Shown here: positions 15,219 through 21,411 of the stretch, piece by piece | Layout: each line of letters begins with the position of its first letter | Numbering within the stretch: position 1 is the stretch's first letter | From: CAYRML01 sp050942825 | GTDB lineage: Bacteria > Bacillota > Dehalobacteriia > UBA4068 | DNA length: 21,411 nucleotides | Reading direction: 5' to 3' | Assembly (NCBI GenBank): GCA_050942825.1 | Contig: JBMNOA010000028.1 | Location: forward strand, 1-21,411 | Translations under genes and position numbers: made by a program | The notes under the pieces: model-generated | Database searches by the model: none | What the model was told of the DNA's origin: nothing | Seen by the model: only the letters and a program-made list of their open reading frames with translations

Positions 15219-16214
15219 ATGCGTATAAAAGTATTGGGAGCAGGTAGTTGGGGAACAGCTTTGGCCCTGGTGCTCTATCAGAACGGTCATAATGTAAGTA
15301 TGTGGACCTGGGATAGCATGCATGCGGAAAAATTGATGGCAGAAGGTGAGAATAAGGCTTATTTGCCCGGCATACCTCTGCCTCAGGATATCAATATCTC
15401 AAGCAATCTCTCCGGTGTAGCCAGTGCCGAGATGGTACTGTTTTCTGTTCCTTCTCATGCTGTTAATCAAGTAGCCCAACAGGTTAAAGAATTTCTCAGA
15501 CCGGAGACTATCATCATCAGCACCGGCAAAGGGTTTTATTCCGATAACCAGCTGCGTCTTTCTCAAGTAATTCAAAAACATCTGCCGGATAATCCTTTAG
15601 CTGTATTATCCGGACCAACACATGCCGAGGAGGTCGGCAGAGCCTTGCCTACAGCAATTGTTTTGGCAGGTACAGATAATAAACTTTTACAAAAAGTGCA
15701 AGATGTTTTTATGAATAATAAATTTAGAGTTTATACCAATAATGATGTTATCGGAGTGGAAATAGGTGGCGCAGTAAAAAATGTTATTGCCTTAGGAGCA
15801 GGTATTATTGAAGGATTAGGACTTGGCGATAATGCTAAAGCCGCCTTAATCACCAGAGGCTTAGTAGAAATCATCCGTTTAGGAACTGCTATGGGAGCTC
15901 AAAAAGAGACTTTTACAGGTTTGGCCGGATTAGGTGATTTAATAGTAACCTGCGGAAGTGTTCATAGCCGCAATTTCCGGGCCGGCAAAGAAATTGGCAA
16001 AGGGCGCCCTTGGAATCAGGTCTTAGAAGATATGGGAATGGTGGTAGAAGGGGTATATGCTACGGAAAATACCTATAAACTCGCCAAAAAATATAATGTG
16101 GAGATGCCAATTACAGAACAGATGTATGCACTGCTGTATGAAGGGCGTTCCCCACAGGATGCTATGTGGGCTTTATTGACCAGATCAAAAACTCAGGAAA
16201 TATTATTAAGATAA
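15219..16214 (+). CDS. gpsA: Glycerol-3-phosphate dehydrogenase [NAD(P)+]
   Basis: GpsA reduces dihydroxyacetone phosphate to sn-glycerol-3-phosphate for membrane lipids. The 331-residue protein has the nucleotide-binding GAGSWGTA (residues 7-14), SGPTHAEEV in the middle, the catalytic Lys187 in GGAVKNVIALGAGI, and the substrate-binding GLAGLGDLIVTC. HSRNFRAGKEIGKG is the usual following block. The start ATG 15219 has AAAGGAGAT at 15206-15214. It is followed by a terminator at 16265, which ends the der-plsY-gpsA unit. Length and motifs are normal for the family. Confidence 0.97.
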   Translation: MRIKVLGAGSWGTALALVLYQNGHNVSMWTWDSMHAEKLMAEGENKAYLPGIPLPQDINISSNLSGVASAEMVLFSVPSHAVNQVAQQVKEFLRPETIIISTGKGFYSDNQLRLSQVIQKHLPDNPLAVLSGPTHAEEVGRALPTAIVLAGTDNKLLQKVQDVFMNNKFRVYTNNDVIGVEIGGAVKNVIALGAGIIEGLGLGDNAKAALITRGLVEIIRLGTAMGAQKETFTGLAGLGDLIVTCGSVHSRNFRAGKEIGKGRPWNQVLEDMGMVVEGVYATENTYKLAKKYNVEMPITEQMYALLYEGRSPQDAMWALLTRSKTQEILLR

Positions 16215-16264
16215 AAAATAAAAAAGTTTTGCGAATTGATACATAAATAGTCTCTTATTAACAT

Positions 16265-16295
16265 AAAAAGTATGGAAATACTTCCATACTTTTTT
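16265..16295 (+). terminator. Intrinsic terminator between gpsA and spoIVA
   Basis: AAAAAGTATGGAA (16265-16277) pairs with TTCCATACTTTTT (16282-16294) around a four-base loop, with T residues after it. The A-rich 5' arm could also work in the reverse direction. It isolates spoIVA as a single-gene unit, as expected for a gene under sporulation control. Confidence 0.85.
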
Positions 16296-16348
16296 CTTTT
16301 GGGCAAAACAAAAAGATAATTAATATATTTTATAAGGGAGGGAGATTT

Positions 16349-17827
16349 GTGGAAAATTTTGATGTGCTGAAAGATATTGCTGAACGCACTGGGGGAGATA
16401 TTTATTTAGGAGTAGTCGGTCCTGTGCGTACAGGAAAATCGACTTTCATCAAGCGTTTTATGGAATTATTGGTCCTTCCCAATATACTAGATTTCCATGA
16501 AAGAGAAAGAGCGCATGATGAATTACCTCAGAGCGGCGCAGGTCGTACTGTTATGACCTGTGAACCAAAATTTATTCCGGCAGAAGCTGTAGAAATCAAT
16601 GTATCCGAAGGAGTGGATATGCGAGTACGTTTGGTGGATTGTGTGGGGTATGCCGTAGAAGGAGCCTTAGGTTTTATAGAGGAAGAAGAACCAAGAATGG
16701 TTTCCACACCTTGGTTTGAGGAACCAATTCCTTTTAAAGAAGCAGCAGAAATTGGAACTAGGAAGGTAATCTCGGAACATTCTACCATTGGACTGGTGGT
16801 CTTGTCTGATGGCAGCATCACCGATATACCTTTGGAAAACTATTTCCCGGCCGAGGAACGGGTCTTAGCAGAACTTCAAGAGTTAGGCAAACCTTTTATC
16901 ATCGTCTTGAATTGCCTAGATCCCAGTTATGAAAATAGTATAATGATGGCTGAGCAACTGACTGAAAAATATGGTGTAAAAACCATTCCTGTTAATGCTG
17001 CTACCATGAATTATGAGGATTTGATAGTAATCCTCAAAGAGTCGTTATATGAATTCCCCATCACCGAATTAAATATCAATATGCCGGCCTGGATAGAGGA
17101 ATTGGAAGAATCCCATTGGTTGCGTCAAAATTTCCAAAATACTATCCAAAAAGCAGCTGGTGAAGTAAAAAGAGTGCGTGATATTGATTATATGATGGAT
17201 ATTTTGAACAATGATGAATTTGCAGAAAATGTTTCACTGGAAGAAATGCTATTAGGAACAGGGGTTGCCAATATCAATATTAGTACTGATGCCGAACTAT
17301 TTTACAAAATTTTAGGCGAATATGCCGGACAGGAAATCGAAGGCGAAAATACTTTGTTGAAAATAGTAAAAGAGTACAGCTATGCTAACAGAGAGTGGAA
17401 TAAAGTATCTGATGCCGTAGAAGAGGCCAGAGGCTGCGGTTACGGAGTAATCACACCCAAAACTACTGAAATGTATTTAGAAGAGCCAGAGTTGATCAAG
17501 CAGGGAGGGCGTTTCGGTGTGAAGCTAAAAGCCTCCGCACCCAGTTTCCATATCATCAGAGCCAATATTTCTACTGAGATTACCCCCCTTATAGGTACGG
17601 AAAGTCAGTGTGAGGAATTGGTACGCTATATCCTTCATGAATTTGAAGATGATCCGCAAAAAATCTGGAATACCAATATTTTTGGTAAATCATTACATGA
17701 ATTGGTTCAAGAGGGTATTCAAGGCAAACTTTATCGTATGCCAGAAAATGCCCAAGGAAAGTTACAAGAAACTCTTCAGCGCATTGTCAATGAAGGCGGC
17801 GGCGGGCTGGTCTGCATTATTTTATAA
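16349..17827 (+). CDS. spoIVA: Stage IV sporulation protein A (spore coat morphogenetic ATPase)
   Basis: SpoIVA polymerises with ATP hydrolysis on the mother-cell face of the forespore and forms the base layer of the spore coat. The protein is 492 residues, the same length as in Bacillus subtilis. The Walker A motif GPVRTGKST spans residues 24-32 with Lys30, and the switch region reads RLVDCVGY. The sequence EEPIPFKEAAEIGTRKVI is a family hallmark, and the C-terminus ends in GGLVCIIL as in other members. The start is GTG 16349, with a strong AAGGGAGGGAG upstream (16334-16344). It has its own transcription unit between two terminators. I found no good sigma-E promoter in the 130-base gap. It is the firmest evidence that the organism makes endospores. 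Confidence 0.98.
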   Translation: MENFDVLKDIAERTGGDIYLGVVGPVRTGKSTFIKRFMELLVLPNILDFHERERAHDELPQSGAGRTVMTCEPKFIPAEAVEINVSEGVDMRVRLVDCVGYAVEGALGFIEEEEPRMVSTPWFEEPIPFKEAAEIGTRKVISEHSTIGLVVLSDGSITDIPLENYFPAEERVLAELQELGKPFIIVLNCLDPSYENSIMMAEQLTEKYGVKTIPVNAATMNYEDLIVILKESLYEFPITELNINMPAWIEELEESHWLRQNFQNTIQKAAGEVKRVRDIDYMMDILNNDEFAENVSLEEMLLGTGVANINISTDAELFYKILGEYAGQEIEGENTLLKIVKEYSYANREWNKVSDAVEEARGCGYGVITPKTTEMYLEEPELIKQGGRFGVKLKASAPSFHIIRANISTEITPLIGTESQCEELVRYILHEFEDDPQKIWNTNIFGKSLHELVQEGIQGKLYRMPENAQGKLQETLQRIVNEGGGGLVCIIL

Positions 17828-17875
17828 ATATTTACTCTCGTATCCTGACTGCCAAGAAACTTTCTTTGCCAAGCA

Positions 17876-17905
17876 AAAGGCAGCGGTCTTCAAGCCGCTG
17901 CCTTT
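17876..17905. terminator. Bidirectional terminator between spoIVA and copA
   Basis: AAAGGCAGCGG (17876-17886) pairs perfectly with CCGCTGCCTTT (17895-17905) around an eight-base loop. T-rich sequence occurs on the exit side of both strands. It lies between the convergent genes spoIVA and copA and probably serves both. Confidence 0.85.
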
Positions 17906-17929
17906 ATCTAGTCTCTAATATGAAGCTAC

Positions 17930-18841
17930 TCATTGAAAAGAAATCACCTCATATCCGGCATCTTCTACTGCTTTTATCACTATATGGTCACTAACTTTTT
18001 TCTCATAATCGATATATGCTATTTTCTTTTCTAAATCTACAGAAGCTCGTATTCCGTCTATGGCATTGAGGACTTTTTCTACTCTGGAGGAACAATGAGA
18101 ACAGGTCATTCCTTCGATAATCATAGTCTTTTGCATCATCACATCTCCTTTTTCTGGTTTTTCATAGGACATCTTTAACAATTTTAAACGCAATGCATTG
18201 CTGACAACAAAGATAGAACTGAGGCTCATAGCAGCAGCGGCAAACATAGGATTCAGCTGCCATCCCAAAACTGTATAGAATGCGCCTGCTGCCAAAGGTA
18301 TACCGGCACTGTTATAAAAAAAGGCCCAAAAAAGATTTTGTTTGATATTACGAATTACGGCTTTGCTGAGTATGATCGCTTTAGCGGCATCCAGCAAGTC
18401 GCTTTTCATAAGGACTATACCAGCCGATTCTATAGCAATGGATGTGCCTGCTCCAATAGCTATGCCTACATCGGCGGCAGTTAAGGCCGGGGCATCGTTG
18501 ATACCATCGCCAATCATCGCTACCTTCTTTCCTGAGGATTGCAGACAGCGGATCTCTTTTTCTTTTTCCTGTGGCAATACTTCGGCTATCACCTGATTGA
18601 TAGACAACTTTTTTTGGATGGCTGCGGCCGTTTTTTTGTTATCACCCGTCAGCATAATAACTTCCAAGCCCATAGATTTGAATGTATCTATAGCTGCCTT
18701 GCTGGTAGGTTTTAGTATGTCGGCAGCCGCTATTATGCCTAAAATTTTTTCTTCATCAGCGAAAAAAAGCGGTGTTTTGCCTTGTTCTGCTAACAAATTG
18801 GCCGCTTCTTCATGGTTTTTTGCAGGTATATTATTTTTCAT
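17930..18841 (-). CDS. copA: CopA 3' fragment: hinge, last membrane helices and C-terminal metal domain
   Basis: This open frame of 303 residues begins inside the nucleotide-binding domain; its ATG is only the first Met after the break. It carries MLTGDN, the hinge motif GDGINDAPAL and helices with YNSAGIPLA and AMSLSSIFVVSNALRL. The last two are the metal-site signatures of Cu(I)-type (IB-1) ATPases. A second heavy-metal domain follows at the C-terminus with MTCSHC at residues 245-250. A metal domain at the C-terminal end, in addition to the N-terminal one, is less common than two N-terminal domains. No separate ribosome binding site is visible for this fragment. Confidence 0.9.
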   Translation of the reverse strand: MKNNIPAKNHEEAANLLAEQGKTPLFFADEEKILGIIAAADILKPTSKAAIDTFKSMGLEVIMLTGDNKKTAAAIQKKLSINQVIAEVLPQEKEKEIRCLQSSGKKVAMIGDGINDAPALTAADVGIAIGAGTSIAIESAGIVLMKSDLLDAAKAIILSKAVIRNIKQNLFWAFFYNSAGIPLAAGAFYTVLGWQLNPMFAAAAMSLSSIFVVSNALRLKLLKMSYEKPEKGDVMMQKTMIIEGMTCSHCSSRVEKVLNAIDGIRASVDLEKKIAYIDYEKKVSDHIVIKAVEDAGYEVISFQ

Positions 18842-18891
18842 TATGAAGTTGAGATTACCTGAAATGATCTTTTTCCCATTTATATAAGCAG

Positions 18892-20400
18892 CTATACCTT
18901 CTCCAAAAGCAGCTTCAAAATCATGAGCTTCATATAGAGAAAAAGTTTTTTTTCTTTGGCCGCCTGCACAATAGCTTCTGCCAAAGGGTGTTCCGATTGT
19001 TTTTCTATGGAAGCAGCTAGCCTCAGAAGCTCGTCTTGAGTAATATGGGGGGCAGGGATGATGTCAGTTACATGAGGCTTGCCTTCAGTAATGGTGCCGG
19101 TTTTATCCAACACTATGCTGTTTAGCATGTGAGCAGTCTCTAAAGCTTCAGCTGATTTTATCAATATTCCATTTTCTGCTCCTTTTCCGATACCGACCAT
19201 AATGGCTGTGGGTGTAGCCAAACCTAAGGCACAAGGGCAGGAGATTATCAAAACGGATATCCCGATGGTAAGGACAAATTCAAAGGGATAGCCCAAAATC
19301 AGCCAGATAATGGCCGAAGCAACGGCAATAATAATAACGATTGGTACAAAAATACCGCTGATTTTATCTGCCAGACGGGCAATAGGCGCTTTGGAGGAGG
19401 CAGCCTCTTCTACCAATTTGATTATTTGTGCCAGCATAGTTTCGTTGCCAACTTTTAAAGCCCTGAATTTGAGATACCCGGCTTTGTTAATGGTAGCGGC
19501 TATGACTTTATCACCTGTTTTCTTCGTGACCGGTATACTTTCTCCTGTTAAAGGTGATTCATCAACTGAAGAGACACCTTCCGTCACTATTCCATCTACG
19601 GGGATGCTTTGACCGGGCTTGACTACTATGATGTCGCCGATAGCTACATCTTCCACGGGTATTTCTATTTCTTGCCCATCACGCAAAATCAGAGCCTTTT
19701 GCGGCGCTAATTTTATTAAAGAACTAATGGTTGAGGATGTTTTTCTTTTAGAAAGACTTTCAAAATATTTACCTAATGTAATCAGAGCCAATATCATACC
19801 GGCAGACTCAAAGTAGAGATCCATAGAATATTTTTCTACCATAACTATATTGGCATGACCCAGTCCATAAGCTATTTTATAAATAGCAAATATGCCATAA
19901 GCTACCGCAGCAGAGGAGCCAATGGCAATCAGTGAGTCCATATTGGGAGAGAGCTTGATGAGGGCTTTAAAACCACCGCTATAATATTTACTATTGACAA
20001 AAAGTATTGGTAATAATAACAAAAATTGAGTAAAAGCGAAAATCAGGGTATTTTCGTAACCGTGAAAAAAGCTGGGCAAAGGCCAACCTGCCATATGCCC
20101 CATAGAGATATAAAAAAGCGGTACGAGAAAAACTAGGGAAATAATCAAGCGAAGCTTTATTTTCTTATTTTCATCCTCGCTTTTATTTAAGGTGCTGCTG
20201 TTTTTTTGTGTTATAGCGGTTTCAGAAAAAGCGTGATAACCGGCATCTTGTACGGCTTTGATAATTTTCACATCATCTATGACGTCTTCTTGATAATCAA
20301 CAGTCATTTTATTAGCTATGAGATTCACATTAACAGAGTTGATGCCTGTCAGTTTGCCTATTTTTTTTTCTATATGATTTGAACAGGCTGCACATGTCAT
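18892..20400 (-). CDS. copA: CopA 5' fragment: metal-binding, membrane and phosphorylation domains
   Basis: This open frame of 502 residues starts at an internal ATG whose first residues are the metal motif MTCAAC (Cys3 and Cys6 in this numbering). The ATG has no properly spaced ribosome binding site, which favours the upstream start at 20432. Membrane helices follow, with the actuator motif TGES at 285-288, the copper-site CPC at 388-390, the phosphorylated Asp432 in DKTGT, and SEHPLAEAIV at the start of the nucleotide-binding domain. After AAKEKK the frame runs into LFLYMKLMILKLLLEKV and stops, while homology continues in the -1 frame as YEAHDFEAAFGEGIAAYINGKK. Alone, this product would lack the ATP-hydrolysis hinge and last two helices and should be inactive. 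Confidence 0.9.
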   Translation of the reverse strand: MTCAACSNHIEKKIGKLTGINSVNVNLIANKMTVDYQEDVIDDVKIIKAVQDAGYHAFSETAITQKNSSTLNKSEDENKKIKLRLIISLVFLVPLFYISMGHMAGWPLPSFFHGYENTLIFAFTQFLLLLPILFVNSKYYSGGFKALIKLSPNMDSLIAIGSSAAVAYGIFAIYKIAYGLGHANIVMVEKYSMDLYFESAGMILALITLGKYFESLSKRKTSSTISSLIKLAPQKALILRDGQEIEIPVEDVAIGDIIVVKPGQSIPVDGIVTEGVSSVDESPLTGESIPVTKKTGDKVIAATINKAGYLKFRALKVGNETMLAQIIKLVEEAASSKAPIARLADKISGIFVPIVIIIAVASAIIWLILGYPFEFVLTIGISVLIISCPCALGLATPTAIMVGIGKGAENGILIKSAEALETAHMLNSIVLDKTGTITEGKPHVTDIIPAPHITQDELLRLAASIEKQSEHPLAEAIVQAAKEKKLFLYMKLMILKLLLEKV

Positions 20401-20447
20401 GCCTCTTATATAAAAAAAATTTTTTTGGTCATTTTGTTACCTCATCA

Positions 20448-21014
20448 TTAAATAGTGGCATCTAATAATTGCATAATTGATATTTTATTATCCAAGAGAT
20501 TGAAAAATAGTTTACGGCATCTATTATATTGAAAAAAAATCTTTTTGGCCTTATCGGTATCCGTATATACTTTCCAATAACCGCAAAGACGATATTTTTG
20601 ACCTTTATTTTTTATAAAGCTTATGATATCCTCCAAAGGATAGCCCAAAAAAATGCCTACTTCATGAGGGAATTGCGGGGATTCTTGGATTCTGATCTTA
20701 AGCTGTTTGAGAGCATTAGGAAGTGAAAGACAATCATTGTAGCCGTATTGAGCCAAAAAGTGTTGGGACTCTGGGGTAGATAAAACAGTGGCCAGTAAAT
20801 CTTTGCGATAAACCAGTAATAAGGTACGATCAGGGTATTGTTGCAATATCTCAAAAAATATTCCTTTATATTCCATTTTATCACTATAGTAATCTATAAA
20901 AAAGCTTAAATTTCTATATCCTGCCTTTTTATAAGATATCATACTGGCCGGTTTTATTCCTGCAAGGGTAGGAGCACAGTAAAAAGCTAAGATCTGATCA
21001 AAAGTAGTAAACAC
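20448..21014 (-). CDS. DUF3793 family protein
   Basis: This 188-residue soluble protein matches the DUF3793 family by CAPTLAGIKPASMIS at residues 13-27, FPHEVGIFLGYPLEDI in the middle, and CGYWKVYTDTDKAKKIFFQYNRCR in the C-terminal third. The family has no established biochemical role. The conserved N-terminal CAPTLAG cysteine and the CGYWKVY cysteine are both present. The start is GTG 21014, preceded on the - strand by GAGGTAA with good spacing. It ends 15 bases before the predicted copA start, so the two are very likely one operon, which suggests a link to metal handling. I recall DUF3793 genes beside metal-transport or flavodoxin genes in other clostridia, but that is recollection, not shown here. 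Confidence 0.85.
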   Translation of the reverse strand: MFTTFDQILAFYCAPTLAGIKPASMISYKKAGYRNLSFFIDYYSDKMEYKGIFFEILQQYPDRTLLLVYRKDLLATVLSTPESQHFLAQYGYNDCLSLPNALKQLKIRIQESPQFPHEVGIFLGYPLEDIISFIKNKGQKYRLCGYWKVYTDTDKAKKIFFQYNRCRKLFFNLLDNKISIMQLLDATI

Positions 21015-21072
21015 TATTTATTACCTCACAATTATTTTAAAAGTATATATTTTTTAATTTTTCATTTTGTTA

Positions 21073-21081
21073 TGATATAAT
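21073..21081 (+). promoter_or_regulatory. Extended -10 promoter element before the last gene
   Basis: TGATATAAT (21073-21081) is a full extended -10 element. The -35 region is poor. The predicted transcription start falls at or within two or three bases of the ATG at 21090, so the message may be leaderless or nearly so. The AT-rich gap 21015-21072 must also hold the divergent promoter of the DUF3793-copA unit, which I cannot place with confidence. Confidence 0.4.
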
Positions 21082-21089
21082 GGGTAACA

Positions 21090-21411
21090 ATGAAAAGATT
21101 ATTATTTATTAATTATGTTTTAATAAAGAATAATATTTGGACTCTTGTGGGATTTGAGCTTCTATATAAGTTGCTGGGTATTTTGATTATTATACCTGGA
21201 GCAGGGGGTCTTTTTAGTCTTGCCCGCTATATAAGCGGTTATACTTATATTACCTCAGGAAATCTTTTTGACTTTATATTATCGCCTGCAACTATCATAA
21301 TTTTTATTGTGATAGCTCTTTTGATTTCCCTTTATATCCTATTGGAGATTTTTACTTTTGTAGTAATTTTTGAGGCCAGCTATGTTGGTTATTTAATTAG
21401 CATATGGCAAT
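21090..21411 (+). CDS. Glycerophosphodiester phosphodiesterase membrane domain (partial, runs off the edge)
   Basis: The open frame starts at ATG 21090 and is still open at the end of the window, giving 107 residues. It begins MKRLLFINYVLIKNNIWTLV and shows hydrophobic segments at about residues 17-45 and 68-100. FELLYKLLGILIIIPGAGGL, SGYTYITSGNLFDFILSP and the following ILLEIFTFVVI agree with the N-terminal membrane domain seen in some glycerophosphodiester phosphodiesterases of Firmicutes. The catalytic domain, if present, lies beyond the window. The ribosome binding site is weak (GGG at 21082-21084). Gene reality is likely; the family call is moderate. Confidence 0.65.
   Translation, partial: MKRLLFINYVLIKNNIWTLVGFELLYKLLGILIIIPGAGGLFSLARYISGYTYITSGNLFDFILSPATIIIFIVIALLISLYILLEIFTFVVIFEASYVGYLISIWQ

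Larger units (their letters stand above)
17930..20432 (-). pseudogene. copA: Copper-translocating P-type ATPase (CopA), interrupted by two frameshifts
   Basis: CopA exports Cu(I) across the membrane using ATP. As given, the gene is split. Restoring one base at each of two homopolymers gives a continuous protein of about 834 residues, normal for a two-metal-domain CopA. The first site is the A7-T8 run (20412-20426 on the + strand). From ATG 20432, which has GAGGT properly spaced upstream, the frame reads MTKK and then stops. In the corrected frame it reads MTKKNFFYIRGMTCAAC, which completes the first beta strand of the metal-binding domain. The second site is the run at 18940-18953, within the nucleotide-binding domain. 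Both corrections go in the same direction (-1). Sequencing error, true inactivation, or slippage and recoding are all possible. The gene lies 15 bases after the DUF3793 gene. Confidence 0.85.

Noticed and set aside
16215..16348. A sigma-E promoter for spoIVA
   Set aside because: CATAAA-like boxes at 16242 and 16262 exist, but the first has no correctly spaced ATA box and the second would start transcription inside the terminator hairpin. I could not support a site.
18841..18892. copA as two separate, independently translated genes
   Set aside because: The 3' part starts in the middle of the nucleotide-binding domain without a ribosome binding site, and homology is continuous across the break in the -1 frame.

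Overview
The window reads as a chromosomal segment of an AT-rich, endospore-forming Clostridia-type Firmicute. The support is a complete spoIVA, a dacF-spmA-spmB cluster, Gram-positive style ribosome binding sites, consensus vegetative promoters, and the IspH-ribosomal protein S1 fusion known from clostridia. I cannot name genus or species from the sequence alone. Almost every gene lies on the + strand. Only the last block (17930-21014) runs on the - strand, and a final + strand gene runs off the right edge.

Left region (1-5034): a DacF-like penicillin-binding-protein homolog whose catalytic SxxK motif is gone, then spmA and spmB (spore maturation), rluB (rRNA pseudouridine synthase), a cobO-type corrinoid adenosyltransferase broken by one frameshift, and an HI0933/BaiN-type flavoprotein. 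A four-tRNA operon (Val, Asp, Phe, Gly; 5252-5601) follows, preceded by two perfect tandem TTGACA-17-TATAAT promoters and closed by an intrinsic terminator.

Middle region (5902-11849): a DUF169 protein, a promoter and hairpin pair that may encode a short RNA, an unrecognised membrane-anchored protein, then cmk, plsC and a fused ispH-rpsA gene. The fusion carries an unusual linker with three CxCQ motifs. A DUF1614-like membrane protein follows. The right core (11901-17827) is the DUF512 radical-SAM protein, der, plsY, gpsA and spoIVA. GpsA makes glycerol-3-phosphate, PlsY acylates it to lysophosphatidate and PlsC makes phosphatidate, so this window holds most of the early phospholipid pathway among genes for ribosome assembly (Der, S1, RluB) and spore formation.

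The - strand block is a DUF3793 gene followed 15 bases later by a copA-type copper P-type ATPase. As given, copA is interrupted twice. Restoring one base in each of two homopolymers gives a continuous protein of about 834 residues with metal-binding domains at both ends. The cobO break has the same character, so these may be assembly errors, real mutations or recoding sites. The last gene (21090 to the edge) looks like the membrane domain of a glycerophosphodiester phosphodiesterase.

Most of the window is conserved housekeeping and sporulation content. The observations most worth a second look are the apparently dead DacF, the CxCQ linker, the DUF3793-copA pairing and the three frameshift sites.
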